64,000 nt of DNA from Streptomyces sp. LUP47B (GCF_001746295.1 NZ_MJAH01000004.1:339995-403994); one strand, 5' to 3'; positions 1-8,343 are shown, counted from the first letter of the stretch. Program-made: numbers and translations. The notes: generated by a model not told the origin, from the sequence alone.

Positions 1-687
1 GTCCGTAACGTCACCGTGGACGGCGCGACCGTCCGCAACACGGGCACGGTCGTCGTGCAGGCGGAGGCCCAGGGCGCCGCCACCTTCCGCGATGTCACGG
101 CGACGGGCGTCGGCGCGGCAGGCGTCTACAACTGCCCCTACCCGGCGAACTCCGGCACCTTCGCCCTCACCGACGGCGGCGGCAACTCCGGCTGGAGCAC
201 CACCTGGTCGGACTGCTCGACCTGGCCGCAGCCCGGACAGGGCAACCCGGACCCCGATCCGAACCGCAACCTGGCCAAGAGCCGCCCGGCCACCGCCACC
301 GGCTCCCAGGACGTCTACACACCCGGCAAGGCGGTCGACGGCGACGCGAACAGCTACTGGGAGTCCGCCAACAACGCCTTCCCGCAGTCCTGGACCGTGG
401 ACCTCGGCTCGGTGGAGACGGTCCGCCGTCTGGTGCTGAAGCTGCCGCCGTCCTCCGCGTGGGGCGCGCGCACCCAGACCCTCACCGTGCTGGGCAGCAC
501 CGACAACAACAGCTACGCCACCGTCGTCGGCGCGCAGGGCTACCGCTTCGACCCGGCGACCGGCAACACCGCCACCGTCTCCCTGCCCGGCGGTACCGGC
601 CTGCGCTACCTACGCCTCTCGGTCAGCGCCAACTCCGGCTGGCCCGCAGGGCAGTTCAGCGAAGTGGAGGCGTACTCGACTTCGTGA
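1..687 (+). CDS. Secreted protein with C-terminal discoidin (F5/8 type C) domain, 5' partial
   Basis: The frame is open from base 1, so the N-terminus and any catalytic domain lie outside the window. The first 75 or so residues have the Val/Thr/Gly/Asn rhythm of a beta-helix tail (TVDGATVRNTGTV). A Pro/Asp-rich linker (QPGQGNPDPDPN) follows, then a discoidin-like carbohydrate-binding module of about 135 residues that starts at NLAKSRPATATGS and contains GKAVDGDANSYWES and DLGSVETVRRLVLKL. Streptomycetes attach such modules to exported glycoside hydrolases, so a polysaccharide-degrading enzyme is likely, but the family of the catalytic part cannot be told. The last 32 bp overlap the 3' end of the convergent ABC ATPase gene. 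Confidence 0.85.
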   Translation, partial: VRNVTVDGATVRNTGTVVVQAEAQGAATFRDVTATGVGAAGVYNCPYPANSGTFALTDGGGNSGWSTTWSDCSTWPQPGQGNPDPDPNRNLAKSRPATATGSQDVYTPGKAVDGDANSYWESANNAFPQSWTVDLGSVETVRRLVLKLPPSSAWGARTQTLTVLGSTDNNSYATVVGAQGYRFDPATGNTATVSLPGGTGLRYLRLSVSANSGWPAGQFSEVEAYSTS

Positions 688-1480
688 CGACGGCGTCCTG
701 AACGACCCCGCGCTTCGCCGCCTGGATCTGCTCGTACACATGGGTGCGCAGTTCGGCGAAGCGCGGGGCCACACGCGTGTGCAACTGATCCCGCTCGTCC
801 GGCAGATCGATCTTCAGCTGCTCCTGCACGACCGTGGGCGAGGCGGACAGCACGATCACCCGCTCGCCCAGGTAGACCGCCTCGTCGATGTCGTGGGTGA
901 CGAACAGGATCGTGATGCCGCGCTCCCGCCACAGCCGTCGTACGAGATCCTCCAGGTCGGCGCGGGTCTGGGCGTCCACGGCCGCGAACGGCTCGTCCAT
1001 CAGCAGTACTTCGGGCTCGTACGCGAGCGCGCGGGCGATCGCGACGCGCTGCTGCATCCCGCCGGACAGCTGCCAGGGATACGCCCCCGAGGCCTCCGTG
1101 AGATCCACCGACTCCAGCGCGTCGGCCACCAGTTCACGTCGCCTGGCCTTGCTCAAGTCCTTCTGCTTCAGCGGCAGTTCGACGTTGTCGGCGACGCGCA
1201 TCCAGGGGAAGAGGCTGCGGCCGTACTCCTGGAAGACGAAGGCCATCCCGGGCGGGGGTCCGCTCACCTTCCGTCCCGCCAGGTGGACTTCGCCGGCGGT
1301 CGGGGTGAGCAGGCCGCCCATGCACTTCAGCAGGGTCGTCTTGCCGCAGCCCGACGGGCCGACGAGACAGACGAGTTCGCCCGCCTCGACGGTGAAGGTG
1401 AGGTCGCGGACCGCCTCCACACGGCGGCCGGACCCGTCGTAGACCTTCTTGAGGCCGGATACGCCAAGAAGCGCGTGCAT
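656..1480 (-). CDS. ABC transporter ATP-binding protein (SsuB/TauB-like)
   Basis: This 274-residue cytoplasmic ATPase powers import by the two permeases and binding protein encoded just upstream. All ABC motifs are in place: Walker A GPSGCGKTT (41-49), Q-loop FQE (83-85), signature LSGGMQQR (138-145), Walker B VLLMDEP (158-164) and switch histidine VTHD (194-197). The length and the order (binding protein, permease, permease, ATPase) fit the nitrate/sulfonate/taurine transporter class. The frame stays open far upstream, but the MHALLGVSGLKKVYDG start at 1480 fits the family N-terminus and lies 26 bp after the permease stop. The substrate is unknown; the neighbouring oxygenase makes an aromatic or sulfonated compound plausible. 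Confidence 0.92.
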   Translation of the reverse strand: MHALLGVSGLKKVYDGSGRRVEAVRDLTFTVEAGELVCLVGPSGCGKTTLLKCMGGLLTPTAGEVHLAGRKVSGPPPGMAFVFQEYGRSLFPWMRVADNVELPLKQKDLSKARRRELVADALESVDLTEASGAYPWQLSGGMQQRVAIARALAYEPEVLLMDEPFAAVDAQTRADLEDLVRRLWRERGITILFVTHDIDEAVYLGERVIVLSASPTVVQEQLKIDLPDERDQLHTRVAPRFAELRTHVYEQIQAAKRGVVQDAVVTKSSTPPLR

Positions 1481-1506
1481 GGACCGCCCTTTCGGGTTCG
1501 GGTGAT

Positions 1507-2286
1507 TCACGGGGACCGCCGGGCCGAGGCACGCAGGCCGTGGTACCAGGCGAGGGCCCGCCGCTCGACCAGCTGGAAGACGACGGAGAGCAGATAGCCG
1601 AGCAGACCGAGGACGAGGATCCCGGTCCACATGTCGGGGACCGCGAAACTGCGCTGGAACTGGACGATCGTGAAGCCGATGCCGTTGCTGGCCGCGAACA
1701 TCTCGCTGATGACCATCAGGATGATGCCGATCGAGAGGGCCTGGCGCAGACCCGCGAAGATCTGCGGACTCGCCGAGCGCAGTACCAGGTCGCGCAGGCG
1801 CGAGGGGCCGGTGATGCCGTAGGAACGGGCCGTCTCCAGCATTACCGGGTCGACCGCGCGCACGCCCTCGACCGTGTTGAGCAGGATCGGCCAGACACAG
1901 CCGCTCGCGATCACCGTGACCTTCATGGTGTCGCCGATGCCCGCGAACAGCATGATGACCGGGACCAGGACCGGCGGCGGGACCGCCCGCAGGAACTCCA
2001 GGACCGGTTCGCACACCGCCCGCACCCGCCGGTAGGAGCCGATGACCGTGCCGACCGCCACCCCGGCCACGGCCGCCAGCGCGTAACCGGCCGCCAGTCG
2101 CCAGATGCTGGGCAGGACGTCGGCGCGCAGGCGCTCGGCGGTCCACACGTCCGGGAAGGTCTGGAGGATGGTGCGCAGCGGCGGCCAGAAGACGTCGCTG
2201 CTGCCGTCCGACGCGAACCACCAGACGGCGACCAGCAGCGCGGGCAGCGCGAGCACGAAGGCCAGCCGCAGAACGGCCCGTTTCAC
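1507..2286 (-). CDS. ABC transporter permease (SsuC/TauC-like)
   Basis: This 259-residue integral membrane protein has an N-terminal membrane segment (LAFVLALPALLVAVWWFA), then the BPD_transp_1 core of about five more segments. The cytoplasmic coupling loop carries an EAA-like motif near ETARSYGITGPSRLRDLVL. Its length and N-terminal periplasmic stretch before the core match SsuC-type permeases. Its start codon overlaps the stop of the upstream permease by 4 bp, so the two are translationally coupled and probably form a heterodimeric pore. It is moderately similar to its neighbour, as expected of a duplicated permease pair. Confidence 0.9.
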   Translation of the reverse strand: MKRAVLRLAFVLALPALLVAVWWFASDGSSDVFWPPLRTILQTFPDVWTAERLRADVLPSIWRLAAGYALAAVAGVAVGTVIGSYRRVRAVCEPVLEFLRAVPPPVLVPVIMLFAGIGDTMKVTVIASGCVWPILLNTVEGVRAVDPVMLETARSYGITGPSRLRDLVLRSASPQIFAGLRQALSIGIILMVISEMFAASNGIGFTIVQFQRSFAVPDMWTGILVLGLLGYLLSVVFQLVERRALAWYHGLRASARRSP

Positions 2287-3056
2287 ACCGTCACCTCCCC
2301 GCGCACCGACTGGTGCCAGGCCAGCGCCCGTCGCTCCACGGTACGCGCGCCCACGTTGATGAGCAGCCCCAGCAGACCGGTGACCACGATCAGCGCGTAC
2401 ATCTCCGGGACCGCCTGCGAGTTCTGCGCGACCGCGATCCTGGCGCCCAACCCCGGTGCGCCGATGACGAGTTCACCGGTGATGGCGAGGATCAGCGCGA
2501 CGGCCGCGGCCAGCCGGACACCGGTCATCACATACGGCAGCGCGGTCGGCCACAGCACATGCCGGACCCGCGCCCAGGTGCCCAGACCGTACGACCGTGC
2601 CGTCTCGTCGGCGACGGGGTCGACGTCCTGGACGCCGTAGAGCGTCTGGACGAGGACCTGCCAGAAGGCGGCGTACACGACGAGCAACAGCACCGAGCGC
2701 AGTTCGCTGCCGTACAACAGCACCGCCAGCGGGATGAGGGCGACCGAGGGGATCGGCCGCAGGAACTCGATCGTCGAGGCCGTCGCCTCGCGCAGATACG
2801 GCACGACGGAGACGACAACGCCGATGACGATCCCCGCCGACACGGCGATGGCCAGGCCCAGGGCCCAGCCGGTGAGGGTGTCGCCGAGCGCCGTCCAGAA
2901 GGCGCTGTCGGAGAGTTCGTCGGCGAAGGCGCTCGCGATCCGGCTGGTCGGCGGGAAGTACTCCTCCTTGACCAGACCGAGCCGCGGCACCGCCTCGCCC
3001 AGGGCGAGGAAGGCCGCGAGGCCGGCGGCGCCCAGCGCCGCGTTCTGGAACCTCAC
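2283..3056 (-). CDS. ABC transporter permease (SsuC/TauC-like), second copy
   Basis: This 257-residue membrane permease has the same fold as the next gene. Its coupling-loop motif reads ETARSYGLGTWARVRHVLWP, and about six hydrophobic segments follow the N-terminal helix AALGAAGLAAFLALGE. I place the start at the GTG at 3056, which overlaps the stop of the binding-protein gene in a GTGA arrangement; longer in-frame starts would run through the end of that gene. The pair of permeases with one ATPase suggests a heterodimeric importer for a small anionic or aromatic substrate. Confidence 0.9.
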   Translation of the reverse strand: MRFQNAALGAAGLAAFLALGEAVPRLGLVKEEYFPPTSRIASAFADELSDSAFWTALGDTLTGWALGLAIAVSAGIVIGVVVSVVPYLREATASTIEFLRPIPSVALIPLAVLLYGSELRSVLLLVVYAAFWQVLVQTLYGVQDVDPVADETARSYGLGTWARVRHVLWPTALPYVMTGVRLAAAVALILAITGELVIGAPGLGARIAVAQNSQAVPEMYALIVVTGLLGLLINVGARTVERRALAWHQSVRGEVTV

Positions 3057-4024
3057 GGAAGCAGCGCGTCCACGTCGGGGGTCTTCTTGAAGAACCCGTC
3101 CTCCTCGCCCAGCTTCGCCAGCGCCTCGACGGACTCCTTGTTCGGCTCGGCCGGCCACTTCGGGAGAGTCACCTGCGCCAGCACGGATGCCGGGATCTTG
3201 GTGTACGTCGTGATGATCCGGCGTGCCTCGTCCGGGTGGGCGTCCGCGTAGGCGAGGGACTCGGCGGTGGCCGCCTGGAACTTCTTCACCACGTCGGCGT
3301 TCTGCTGCTGGTACCGCGTCGAGGTGAAGTACATGGCGACCGTGGTGCCCTGCGCCACGTCCACCATGGGAGAGGCGATCACCTGGCCGCCCTGGCTCTT
3401 GATGGTGGCCAGCGCGGGTTCGACCGCGCAGGCCGCGTCGACCTGACCGCTGTCGAGAGCGGCCGGCATCTGGTCGAAGGCCAGCTCCACGAACTTCACC
3501 TTGTCCGGGTCGCCGCCGTCCTTGCGGACCGACTCGCGCACCGCGGACTCGTTGATGTTCTTCAGCGTGTTGATGGCGACCTTCTTGCCCTCCAGGTCCT
3601 TCGCGGACTTGACCGAGCTGCCCTTCTTCACCGCGATCGCCGCAAAGTCCTTGCCAGCCAAGCCCGTTGAGGCGATGCCGTTGGAGACCGCCTTGACCGG
3701 CACCCCGGACGACTGGGCGATCAGCAGGGAGGTGACGTTGGAGAAGCCGAACTGGAACTGCCCGCTGGCGACGCCGGGCACGATCGCCGCGCCGCCCGAC
3801 GCGTTCGAAATCTCCAGCTTCAGGCCGTGCTTGCCGTAGAAGCCCTTCTTCTGGCCCAGATAGACCGGCGCGACATCGACGATAGGAATGAGGCCGAGCT
3901 TGACGGTGGTGGTGCCGTCGGACGACGATCCCGAGTCCGAGGCCCCCGAGTCGCCGGACGAACCACAGGCCGACGCGGTGACCAGTAATGCTCCGGCCGC
4001 GAGGGCGACGAGCAGACGACGCAT
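3053..4024 (-). CDS. ABC transporter substrate-binding lipoprotein (NMT1/SsuA-like)
   Basis: This 323-residue exported binding protein is first in the transporter operon. It has a lipoprotein signal MRRLLVALAAGALLVTASAC with the lipidated Cys at residue 20, then a Ser/Gly/Asp-rich linker. The mature part begins TTVKLGLIPIVDVAPVYLGQ, the usual opening of NMT1/SsuA-like (periplasmic binding protein type 2) domains, and contains GFYGKHGL and VASGQFQFGFSN. The start at 4024 has a strong AGGAGG ribosome site a few bases upstream. A palindrome lies about 110 bp upstream. This class binds aliphatic sulfonates, taurine, pyrimidine precursors or aromatic acids; the ligand cannot be predicted. Confidence 0.92.
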   Translation of the reverse strand: MRRLLVALAAGALLVTASACGSSGDSGASDSGSSSDGTTTVKLGLIPIVDVAPVYLGQKKGFYGKHGLKLEISNASGGAAIVPGVASGQFQFGFSNVTSLLIAQSSGVPVKAVSNGIASTGLAGKDFAAIAVKKGSSVKSAKDLEGKKVAINTLKNINESAVRESVRKDGGDPDKVKFVELAFDQMPAALDSGQVDAACAVEPALATIKSQGGQVIASPMVDVAQGTTVAMYFTSTRYQQQNADVVKKFQAATAESLAYADAHPDEARRIITTYTKIPASVLAQVTLPKWPAEPNKESVEALAKLGEEDGFFKKTPDVDALLP

Positions 4025-4130
4025 GGCTCCTCCTGTGCAGACTTGATGTTCCGACAGGCTGTGCGCAGACCGCACAGTGGTGCTCAGCGCGAAAGGTATG
4101 GGGCTCGCGGGGGTGGGGTCAATGCCTTTG

Positions 4131-4150
4131 GCTGACAATATTGTTGACAT
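4131..4150. promoter_or_regulatory. Candidate operator: AT-rich palindrome upstream of ABC operon
   Basis: ACAATATTGT at 4135-4144 is a perfect 10-bp palindrome, flanked by a direct repeat TGACA (4133-4137 and 4145-4149). An AT-rich symmetric island is rare in this GC-rich DNA. It lies 111-120 bp before the binding-protein start and resembles operators of GntR-family (FCD or FadR-like) repressors. No such regulator gene is in the window, so the partner is unknown. Confidence 0.45.
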
Positions 4151-4201
4151 TCATGGGAAGCGGTAACTCCCTGAAGGCGACTGGAGCAGGGGCTGCGCTC
4201 G

Positions 4202-4233
4202 CTCGCCGCCCCGGTGCGGACCGGGGCGGCGAG
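4202..4233. terminator. Strong stem-loop between oxygenase and ABC operons
   Basis: CTCGCCGCCCCGGT (4202-4215) and ACCGGGGCGGCGAG (4220-4233) form a perfect 14-bp GC-rich stem with a GCGG tetraloop. It sits 55 bp beyond the stop of the reductase gene, so it most likely ends the Rieske operon before the promoter of the ABC operon. No U-tract follows, as is usual for streptomycete terminators. Confidence 0.75.
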
Positions 4234-4287
4234 GTGGTGGCGAGCAGTCTGGAGACGGTCGCGGGCCTCGCGACCGATTCGGGATGG

Positions 4288-5226
4288 CTACAGGTCCAGT
4301 ACCAGCTTCTTCCCGCGGCACCGGGAGACACAGATCATCATCGTCTCCCCGGCCTCCCGCTCCTCGTCCGTGAGCACCGAGTCCCGGTGGTCCGGGGTGC
4401 CGTCGAGGACGTCGGTCTCACAGGTGCCGCAGGTGCCCTCGGTGCACGAGAACAGCACCTCCACGCCCGAGGCGCGCACGGCGTCGAGCACGGAGACGTC
4501 CGGGGCCACGGTGACCGTCGTGCCGGTCTGTGCCAGCTCGACCTCGAACTCCGTGTTCTGCCCGGCCGGTTGCTCCTTCGGCGTGAAGCGCTCCACGTGC
4601 AGCAGGCCGGCCGGGCAGCGGGCCTCCACCGCGTCGAGCAGCGGGCCGGGCCCGCAGCAGTAGACGAGGGTCCCCTCGGGGACGCCGTCGAGCATCGACG
4701 GCAGGTCCAGGAGCCCGGTCTCGTCCTGGGGAGCGACGGTGACCCGATCGCCGTAACGGCTCAACTCCTCGGTGAAAGCCATGGATTCGCGCGTCCGCCC
4801 GCCGTACACCAGCGTCCACTCCGCGCCCTCGGCCTCCGCCGCCGCGAGCATCGGGAGGATCGGGGTGATGCCGATGCCGCCCGCGATGAAGCGGTAGCGG
4901 GGTGCGGGCCGCAGGGGGAAGTGGTTGCGCGGGCCGCGCACCCTGACCTTGTCGCCCTGTCCCAACTGCTCGTGCACATGGGCGGATCCACCGCGCCCGA
5001 CGGGCTCGCGCAGTACGGCGATCCGCCAGGCGGTGCGGTCGGCCGGGTCGCCGCACAGGGAGTACTGCCGCTCCAGGCCGGGGCCGAGCACCACGTCGAT
5101 GTGGGCGCCGGGCTCCCATGGCGGGAGTTGCTCGCCCAGCGGGTGGCGCAGGGTGAGGGCGAGCACGCCGTCGGCCGCCGTGTCCCTGCGGTCGACGACG
5201 AGTTCGGCTTCGTACGCGTCACTCAT
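4288..5226 (-). CDS. PDR/VanB-family oxidoreductase (oxygenase reductase component)
   Basis: This 312-residue cytoplasmic electron-transfer protein passes electrons from NAD(P)H to the Rieske oxygenase encoded upstream. It has an FNR-like flavin-binding barrel with RQYSLCGD (53-60), a nucleotide-binding domain with GGIGITP (116-122) and YCCGPGPLL, and a C-terminal plant-type [2Fe-2S] domain with Cys261-x4-Cys266-x2-Cys269 and Cys299. This order is that of phthalate dioxygenase reductase and vanillate O-demethylase reductase. The start at 5226 (MSDAYEAELVV) overlaps the stop of the 67-residue gene in an ATGA; the longer in-frame start at 5310 would run through that gene. Confidence 0.93.
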   Translation of the reverse strand: MSDAYEAELVVDRRDTAADGVLALTLRHPLGEQLPPWEPGAHIDVVLGPGLERQYSLCGDPADRTAWRIAVLREPVGRGGSAHVHEQLGQGDKVRVRGPRNHFPLRPAPRYRFIAGGIGITPILPMLAAAEAEGAEWTLVYGGRTRESMAFTEELSRYGDRVTVAPQDETGLLDLPSMLDGVPEGTLVYCCGPGPLLDAVEARCPAGLLHVERFTPKEQPAGQNTEFEVELAQTGTTVTVAPDVSVLDAVRASGVEVLFSCTEGTCGTCETDVLDGTPDHRDSVLTDEEREAGETMMICVSRCRGKKLVLDL

Positions 5227-5426
5227 GAGCTGTTTCCTTGCGGCTCGGGTGAGGGCGGCTCGTGTCCTTGCGGGGAGTGCCCGTTCGGGTGCGCGAGCAT
5301 CCACTCCCACATCTCGATCGGGTCCTGCGAGGTGTGCTCACGGCCGCAGTGACAGGTGCCGTGCAGGACATCGGTGCCCGGCAGCCAGTCGATGCGGTAG
5401 ATCTCCCCGGTGGCTCCGGCACTCAC
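5223..5426 (-). CDS. Conserved-looking 67-residue protein between oxygenase and reductase
   Basis: The small frame starts at a GTG (5426) that overlaps the oxygenase stop (GTGA) and ends in an overlap with the reductase start (ATGA), so all three are translationally coupled. The protein reads GEIYRIDWLPGTDVLHGTCH near the N-terminus, then CHCGREH and DPIEMWEWMLAHPNGH, ending in a Pro-rich tail. The Cys-His-Cys...His cluster could bind a metal, and the Trp-rich helix could dock on a partner. There is no signal peptide or membrane segment. I do not recognise a named family; the position argues for an accessory subunit or chaperone of the Rieske oxygenase. Confidence 0.75.
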   Translation of the reverse strand: MSAGATGEIYRIDWLPGTDVLHGTCHCGREHTSQDPIEMWEWMLAHPNGHSPQGHEPPSPEPQGNSS

Positions 5427-6496
5427 AGGACCTTCTCCACGGGCTTGTCGCCCTCCTCGACCAGCCGGGCGAGGATACGGCGGGCGGCGAGACCGCCGGT
5501 GTCGATGTTGATGCTCAGCTCCTGGTAGCCGGTGCGCTCGGTGCCGAGCGTCCGCTGCAGCAGGTTGAGCGCGTCGACGTCCTGCATGACGACGGTGTGG
5601 TTGTTGCCGCGCAGGAACTCGGTCACCTCGGCGTCCTCGGTCGCCCAGTCGCGCGAGACCATCCAGAAGTCGTACACGTGACCGTCGCTCGACGGCGTGA
5701 TGGCGTACGTGATCTCGGTGTGGAAGCCGTTCGGGTCGCTGCCGTCCGCCTCGGGTGTCACGCCGACCGCCGCGATCCTGCTGTGCAGCAGATACAGACA
5801 GGGCGCGTGGTACTCGATGTCCTGCCAGCGGGTGATCCGGCCGCTGATGCCGGTGGACTTGGCGTAGAAGGGCGGGCACTCGGCGTCGTCCATGTGCCGG
5901 CTCACCCGCACGATGCCCGCGCCCTCGTCGACCTCCGTGGTGATCGGCGTCTCGGCGACCTCGGGGGTGCCGATGTAGCCGCCGTGCAGATAGGTCTCGT
6001 GGGACAGGTCGAGGAGGTTGTCGACCAGCAGGCCGTAGTCGGCGTCGATCGGCTCCATGCCGCGGACGGTGACCCAGCCGGGGGAGTCGAGGTGCCTGGC
6101 CCGCGGGATGGTGTCGGCGTCGGCGAGGGCCGGGTCGCCGATCCACACCCAGACCAGGGAGTCCAGCTCGACGACGGGGTAGGAGGCGACCCGCGCGGTG
6201 CGCGGTACGCGCTTCTGGCCCGGCACGTACACACAGGTGCCCGTGGTGTCGTACGTGAACCCGTGGTACCCGCACACGATCCGGTCGCCGTCGAGCCGGC
6301 TGGGCTTCTCGTGCAGCGGGAACCTGCGGTGCACACACCGGTCGGCGAGCGCGACGGGCGTCCCGTCCTCCTCGGTCCGGTAGAACACGAGCGGCTCACC
6401 GAGGATCGTCCGGCCGAGCAACTCCTCGCGCCCGACCTCATGGCTGTAGGCGGCGACGTACCACTGGTTCCTGGCGAAGGCGGTGGTGTGAGGCAT
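5423..6496 (-). CDS. Rieske non-heme iron oxygenase, VanA-like (vanillate O-demethylase type)
   Basis: This 357-residue oxygenase is first in the operon. The Rieske [2Fe-2S] site is CVH (Cys54, His56) with CGYHG (Cys75, His78). The mononuclear iron site is in DNLLDLSHETYLH, with His166 and His171 as ligands and an acidic residue near the C-terminus. The N-terminus (FARNQWYVAAYSHEVG) and overall length are those of VanA-type O-demethylases and related aromatic-ring monooxygenases. With the VanB-like reductase it would form a two-component system that demethylates a methoxy-aromatic acid such as vanillate. The product protocatechuate would enter the pca genes at 50-54.6 kb, but the actual substrate is inferred. 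Confidence 0.92.
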   Translation of the reverse strand: MPHTTAFARNQWYVAAYSHEVGREELLGRTILGEPLVFYRTEEDGTPVALADRCVHRRFPLHEKPSRLDGDRIVCGYHGFTYDTTGTCVYVPGQKRVPRTARVASYPVVELDSLVWVWIGDPALADADTIPRARHLDSPGWVTVRGMEPIDADYGLLVDNLLDLSHETYLHGGYIGTPEVAETPITTEVDEGAGIVRVSRHMDDAECPPFYAKSTGISGRITRWQDIEYHAPCLYLLHSRIAAVGVTPEADGSDPNGFHTEITYAITPSSDGHVYDFWMVSRDWATEDAEVTEFLRGNNHTVVMQDVDALNLLQRTLGTERTGYQELSINIDTGGLAARRILARLVEEGDKPVEKVL

Positions 6497-7420
6497 GGGG
6501 GTTCCGTCCCTGTCGGCGGGGCGTCGTCGCCCCGCGTGCCGTGGTTGGAGTCAGCGTCCCGACGCCGGCGGTGGCTCCGCAAGGCGGCTTCTGCCAGACG
6601 GAAGAGCTTCCGCGAAGAGGCTGTTCAGAGGGTCGGCCGAGGGGTGCTGCTGTTCGGTTCGCACTTGACGTAGCCGTGAACGGCGACGGCGAGTGCGGCT
6701 ACCTCGCTGCGCGGCATGCACACGGATCCGGCCACCCGCTCGCCGGCCGCCACGCTGCGCGCGCCTTTCGCGGAAATGCCGTCCGAGCACATCGTGCCGG
6801 GCCTCGACCGTGACCTCGACGAGGCGCTGCACAACGCCGTAACGCGACGCACTCACCCTCCGCACGGACCGGTTCGCCGTCCCCGGCCGGTGCACCCGGG
6901 GCGGCGGCCCGAAGCCGGTGCCTGCCCGTCCGGGGCCCGGCCGGTCCCGCTCGGGGCCGTCCTTGGCGCTGACGGAGGGTCAGCCGGACGCGATGCGAGT
7001 GGCTCTGCGGTGTGGCCGACGCCCGGCTCACCGGAGTGCCTCGAGCGAGGTGTGCGGCGGGATCGGCCGGCATGTCCCCTGGCGTTCGACACGACAGCCG
7101 GTTCCGGGGACGGTGGTGAGCAGGCGCTCGCCGAACGGGCCGTGGTGCTCGACTCGGGTGAGCTGCGCGCGGCCGATGCGCATGGCCGCGATCACGTCGC
7201 TGGGTACATCCACGACGGCGGACCGTTGCCAACGGTGAGAGTTCGGTACATGAAGTTGAGCGTTGTACTTATTGGGCTCCGTCTGTCGATATAGCGTGAC
7301 TCCGACGGGACGATCAACGCCCGCACGACCCACGCACAGGACACCCCGGCCCGTGGCCGGCGGAGTCGGACCCGGAGTACTGACCCGCGTGAGTCTTCGA
7401 CAGCTTCCTGGGAGCACGGC
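6497..7420. other. Gene-poor stretch with possible decayed minus-strand coding remnants
   Basis: No intact gene is convincing here. Two minus-strand stretches keep a coding-like G/C third-position pattern. One, about 7028-7200, reads DVIAAMRIGRAQLTRVEHHG and ends at a stop at 7028. The other, about 6647-6850, ends ERVAGSVCMPRSEVAALAV and HGYVKCEPN, but only if the frame shifts once inside it. Neither has a good ribosome site and neither matches a family I know. They may be remnants of degraded genes. The right-hand end probably holds the promoter of the gene at 7421. Confidence 0.35.
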
Positions 7421-7624
7421 ATGAAGATCTGGATTCGTTTGGTCGTCGGGGTTCTGCTGCTCTTCTCCGGCGTGGTGTGGAGCCTGCAAGGATCCGGGGC
7501 GGTCGGTGGCAGCGGCATGTCGGGGCAGGCCCAGTGGCTGGTGATCGGCCTGTTCGTGGCTGTCGTCGGCGCGGTCCTGCTCGTCGGCGGAGTCAGGAAG
7601 CTGCGGGCGGGAGAGAGGGCTTGA
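7421..7624 (+). CDS. Small two-helix membrane protein
   Basis: This 67-residue protein has two membrane-spanning segments, IRLVVGVLLLFSGVVWSL (about 4-21) and WLVIGLFVAVVGAVLLVGGV (about 39-58), joined by a Gly/Ser-rich loop (GSGAVGGSGMSGQAQ) and ending in a basic tail RKLRAGERA. It is first in an operon with the molybdopterin enzyme, whose TTG start overlaps its stop. It has no recognised domain. The context suggests a small partner of the membrane-associated redox enzyme encoded downstream. Confidence 0.75.
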   Translation: MKIWIRLVVGVLLLFSGVVWSLQGSGAVGGSGMSGQAQWLVIGLFVAVVGAVLLVGGVRKLRAGERA

Positions 7625-8343
7625 CCGAGGACGCGGACCGCCGGGGCAGGCCGGTCGGGCGACGGGTCGTCCTCGGCATCCTCGGCCTCGGCGCCGTCGC
7701 GGTGCCCGCAGGCGCCCGCCTGCAGAACGTGACGGACGGTCTGCTGGCCACCGTGAGCAGCAAGGACCCCACGGGTCTGACCGGGCTGCTGCCGGGCGGC
7801 GGGGGTTTCCGCTTCTACTCCGTCGCCGACAGCATTCCGCACCGCTCGGCCGCCGACTACCGGCTCACCGTGAAGGGCCTCGTCGACCGCCCGGTGACGT
7901 ACACACTGGAGCAGTTGAAAGCCATGCCGCGCACCCGTCTGGTCCGGGACGTCCAGTGCGTCACCGGCTGGCGGGTGCCGCAGACGCCCTTCGCCGGGGT
8001 GCGGCTGTCCGACCTGCTGGAGACGGCCGGGGTGAAGCCGGGAGCGAAGGCAGTGCACTTCACCTGCTTCGACGGCGTCTACACCGAAAGCCTCACCCTG
8101 GAGCAGGCGCGGCGCCCCGACATGCTCGTCGCCTACGAGATGCAGGACAAGCCGGTCACCGCCCCGCACGGCGGTCCAGTGCGGCTGTATGCCGCGCCGA
8201 TGTACTTCTACAAGTCGGCGAAGTGGCTCTCCGAGATCACGGTCACCGAACGCGTCGTACCCGGCTACTGGGAGCCGCGCGGCTATGACATCGACGCGTG
8301 GGTCGGCAAGTCGAACGGACGCGACGATGACTCGACCGGCTGA
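7621..8343 (+). CDS. Molybdopterin-dependent oxidoreductase (MsrP/YedY-like catalytic subunit)
   Basis: This 240-residue protein belongs to the sulfite-oxidase/YedY fold. It has a short N-terminal hydrophobic segment after two arginines (GRRVVLGILGLGAVAVPAG), then the Moco-binding domain. Cys113 in VRDVQCVTGW is the expected molybdenum ligand, and FTCFDGVYTESL and VRLYAAPMYFYKSAKW are family-typical. I choose the TTG at 7621, which overlaps the previous stop and follows GGAGAGAGG. The cytochrome b gene downstream overlaps it by 17 bp, so electrons probably come from the quinone pool through that haem protein. The substrate (methionine sulfoxide or another oxidised compound) is not known. Confidence 0.88.
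   Translation: MTEDADRRGRPVGRRVVLGILGLGAVAVPAGARLQNVTDGLLATVSSKDPTGLTGLLPGGGGFRFYSVADSIPHRSAADYRLTVKGLVDRPVTYTLEQLKAMPRTRLVRDVQCVTGWRVPQTPFAGVRLSDLLETAGVKPGAKAVHFTCFDGVYTESLTLEQARRPDMLVAYEMQDKPVTAPHGGPVRLYAAPMYFYKSAKWLSEITVTERVVPGYWEPRGYDIDAWVGKSNGRDDDSTG

Noticed and set aside
656..2221. A 521-codon minus-strand frame covering the ABC ATPase and most of a permease
   Set aside because: Only the last 274 codons have ABC motifs; the upstream part is an out-of-frame reading of the permease gene.
7240..7310. Promoter with TTGAGC and TATAGC-like boxes
   Set aside because: The spacing between candidate -35 and -10 boxes (12, 21 or 28 bp) does not fit a standard promoter.
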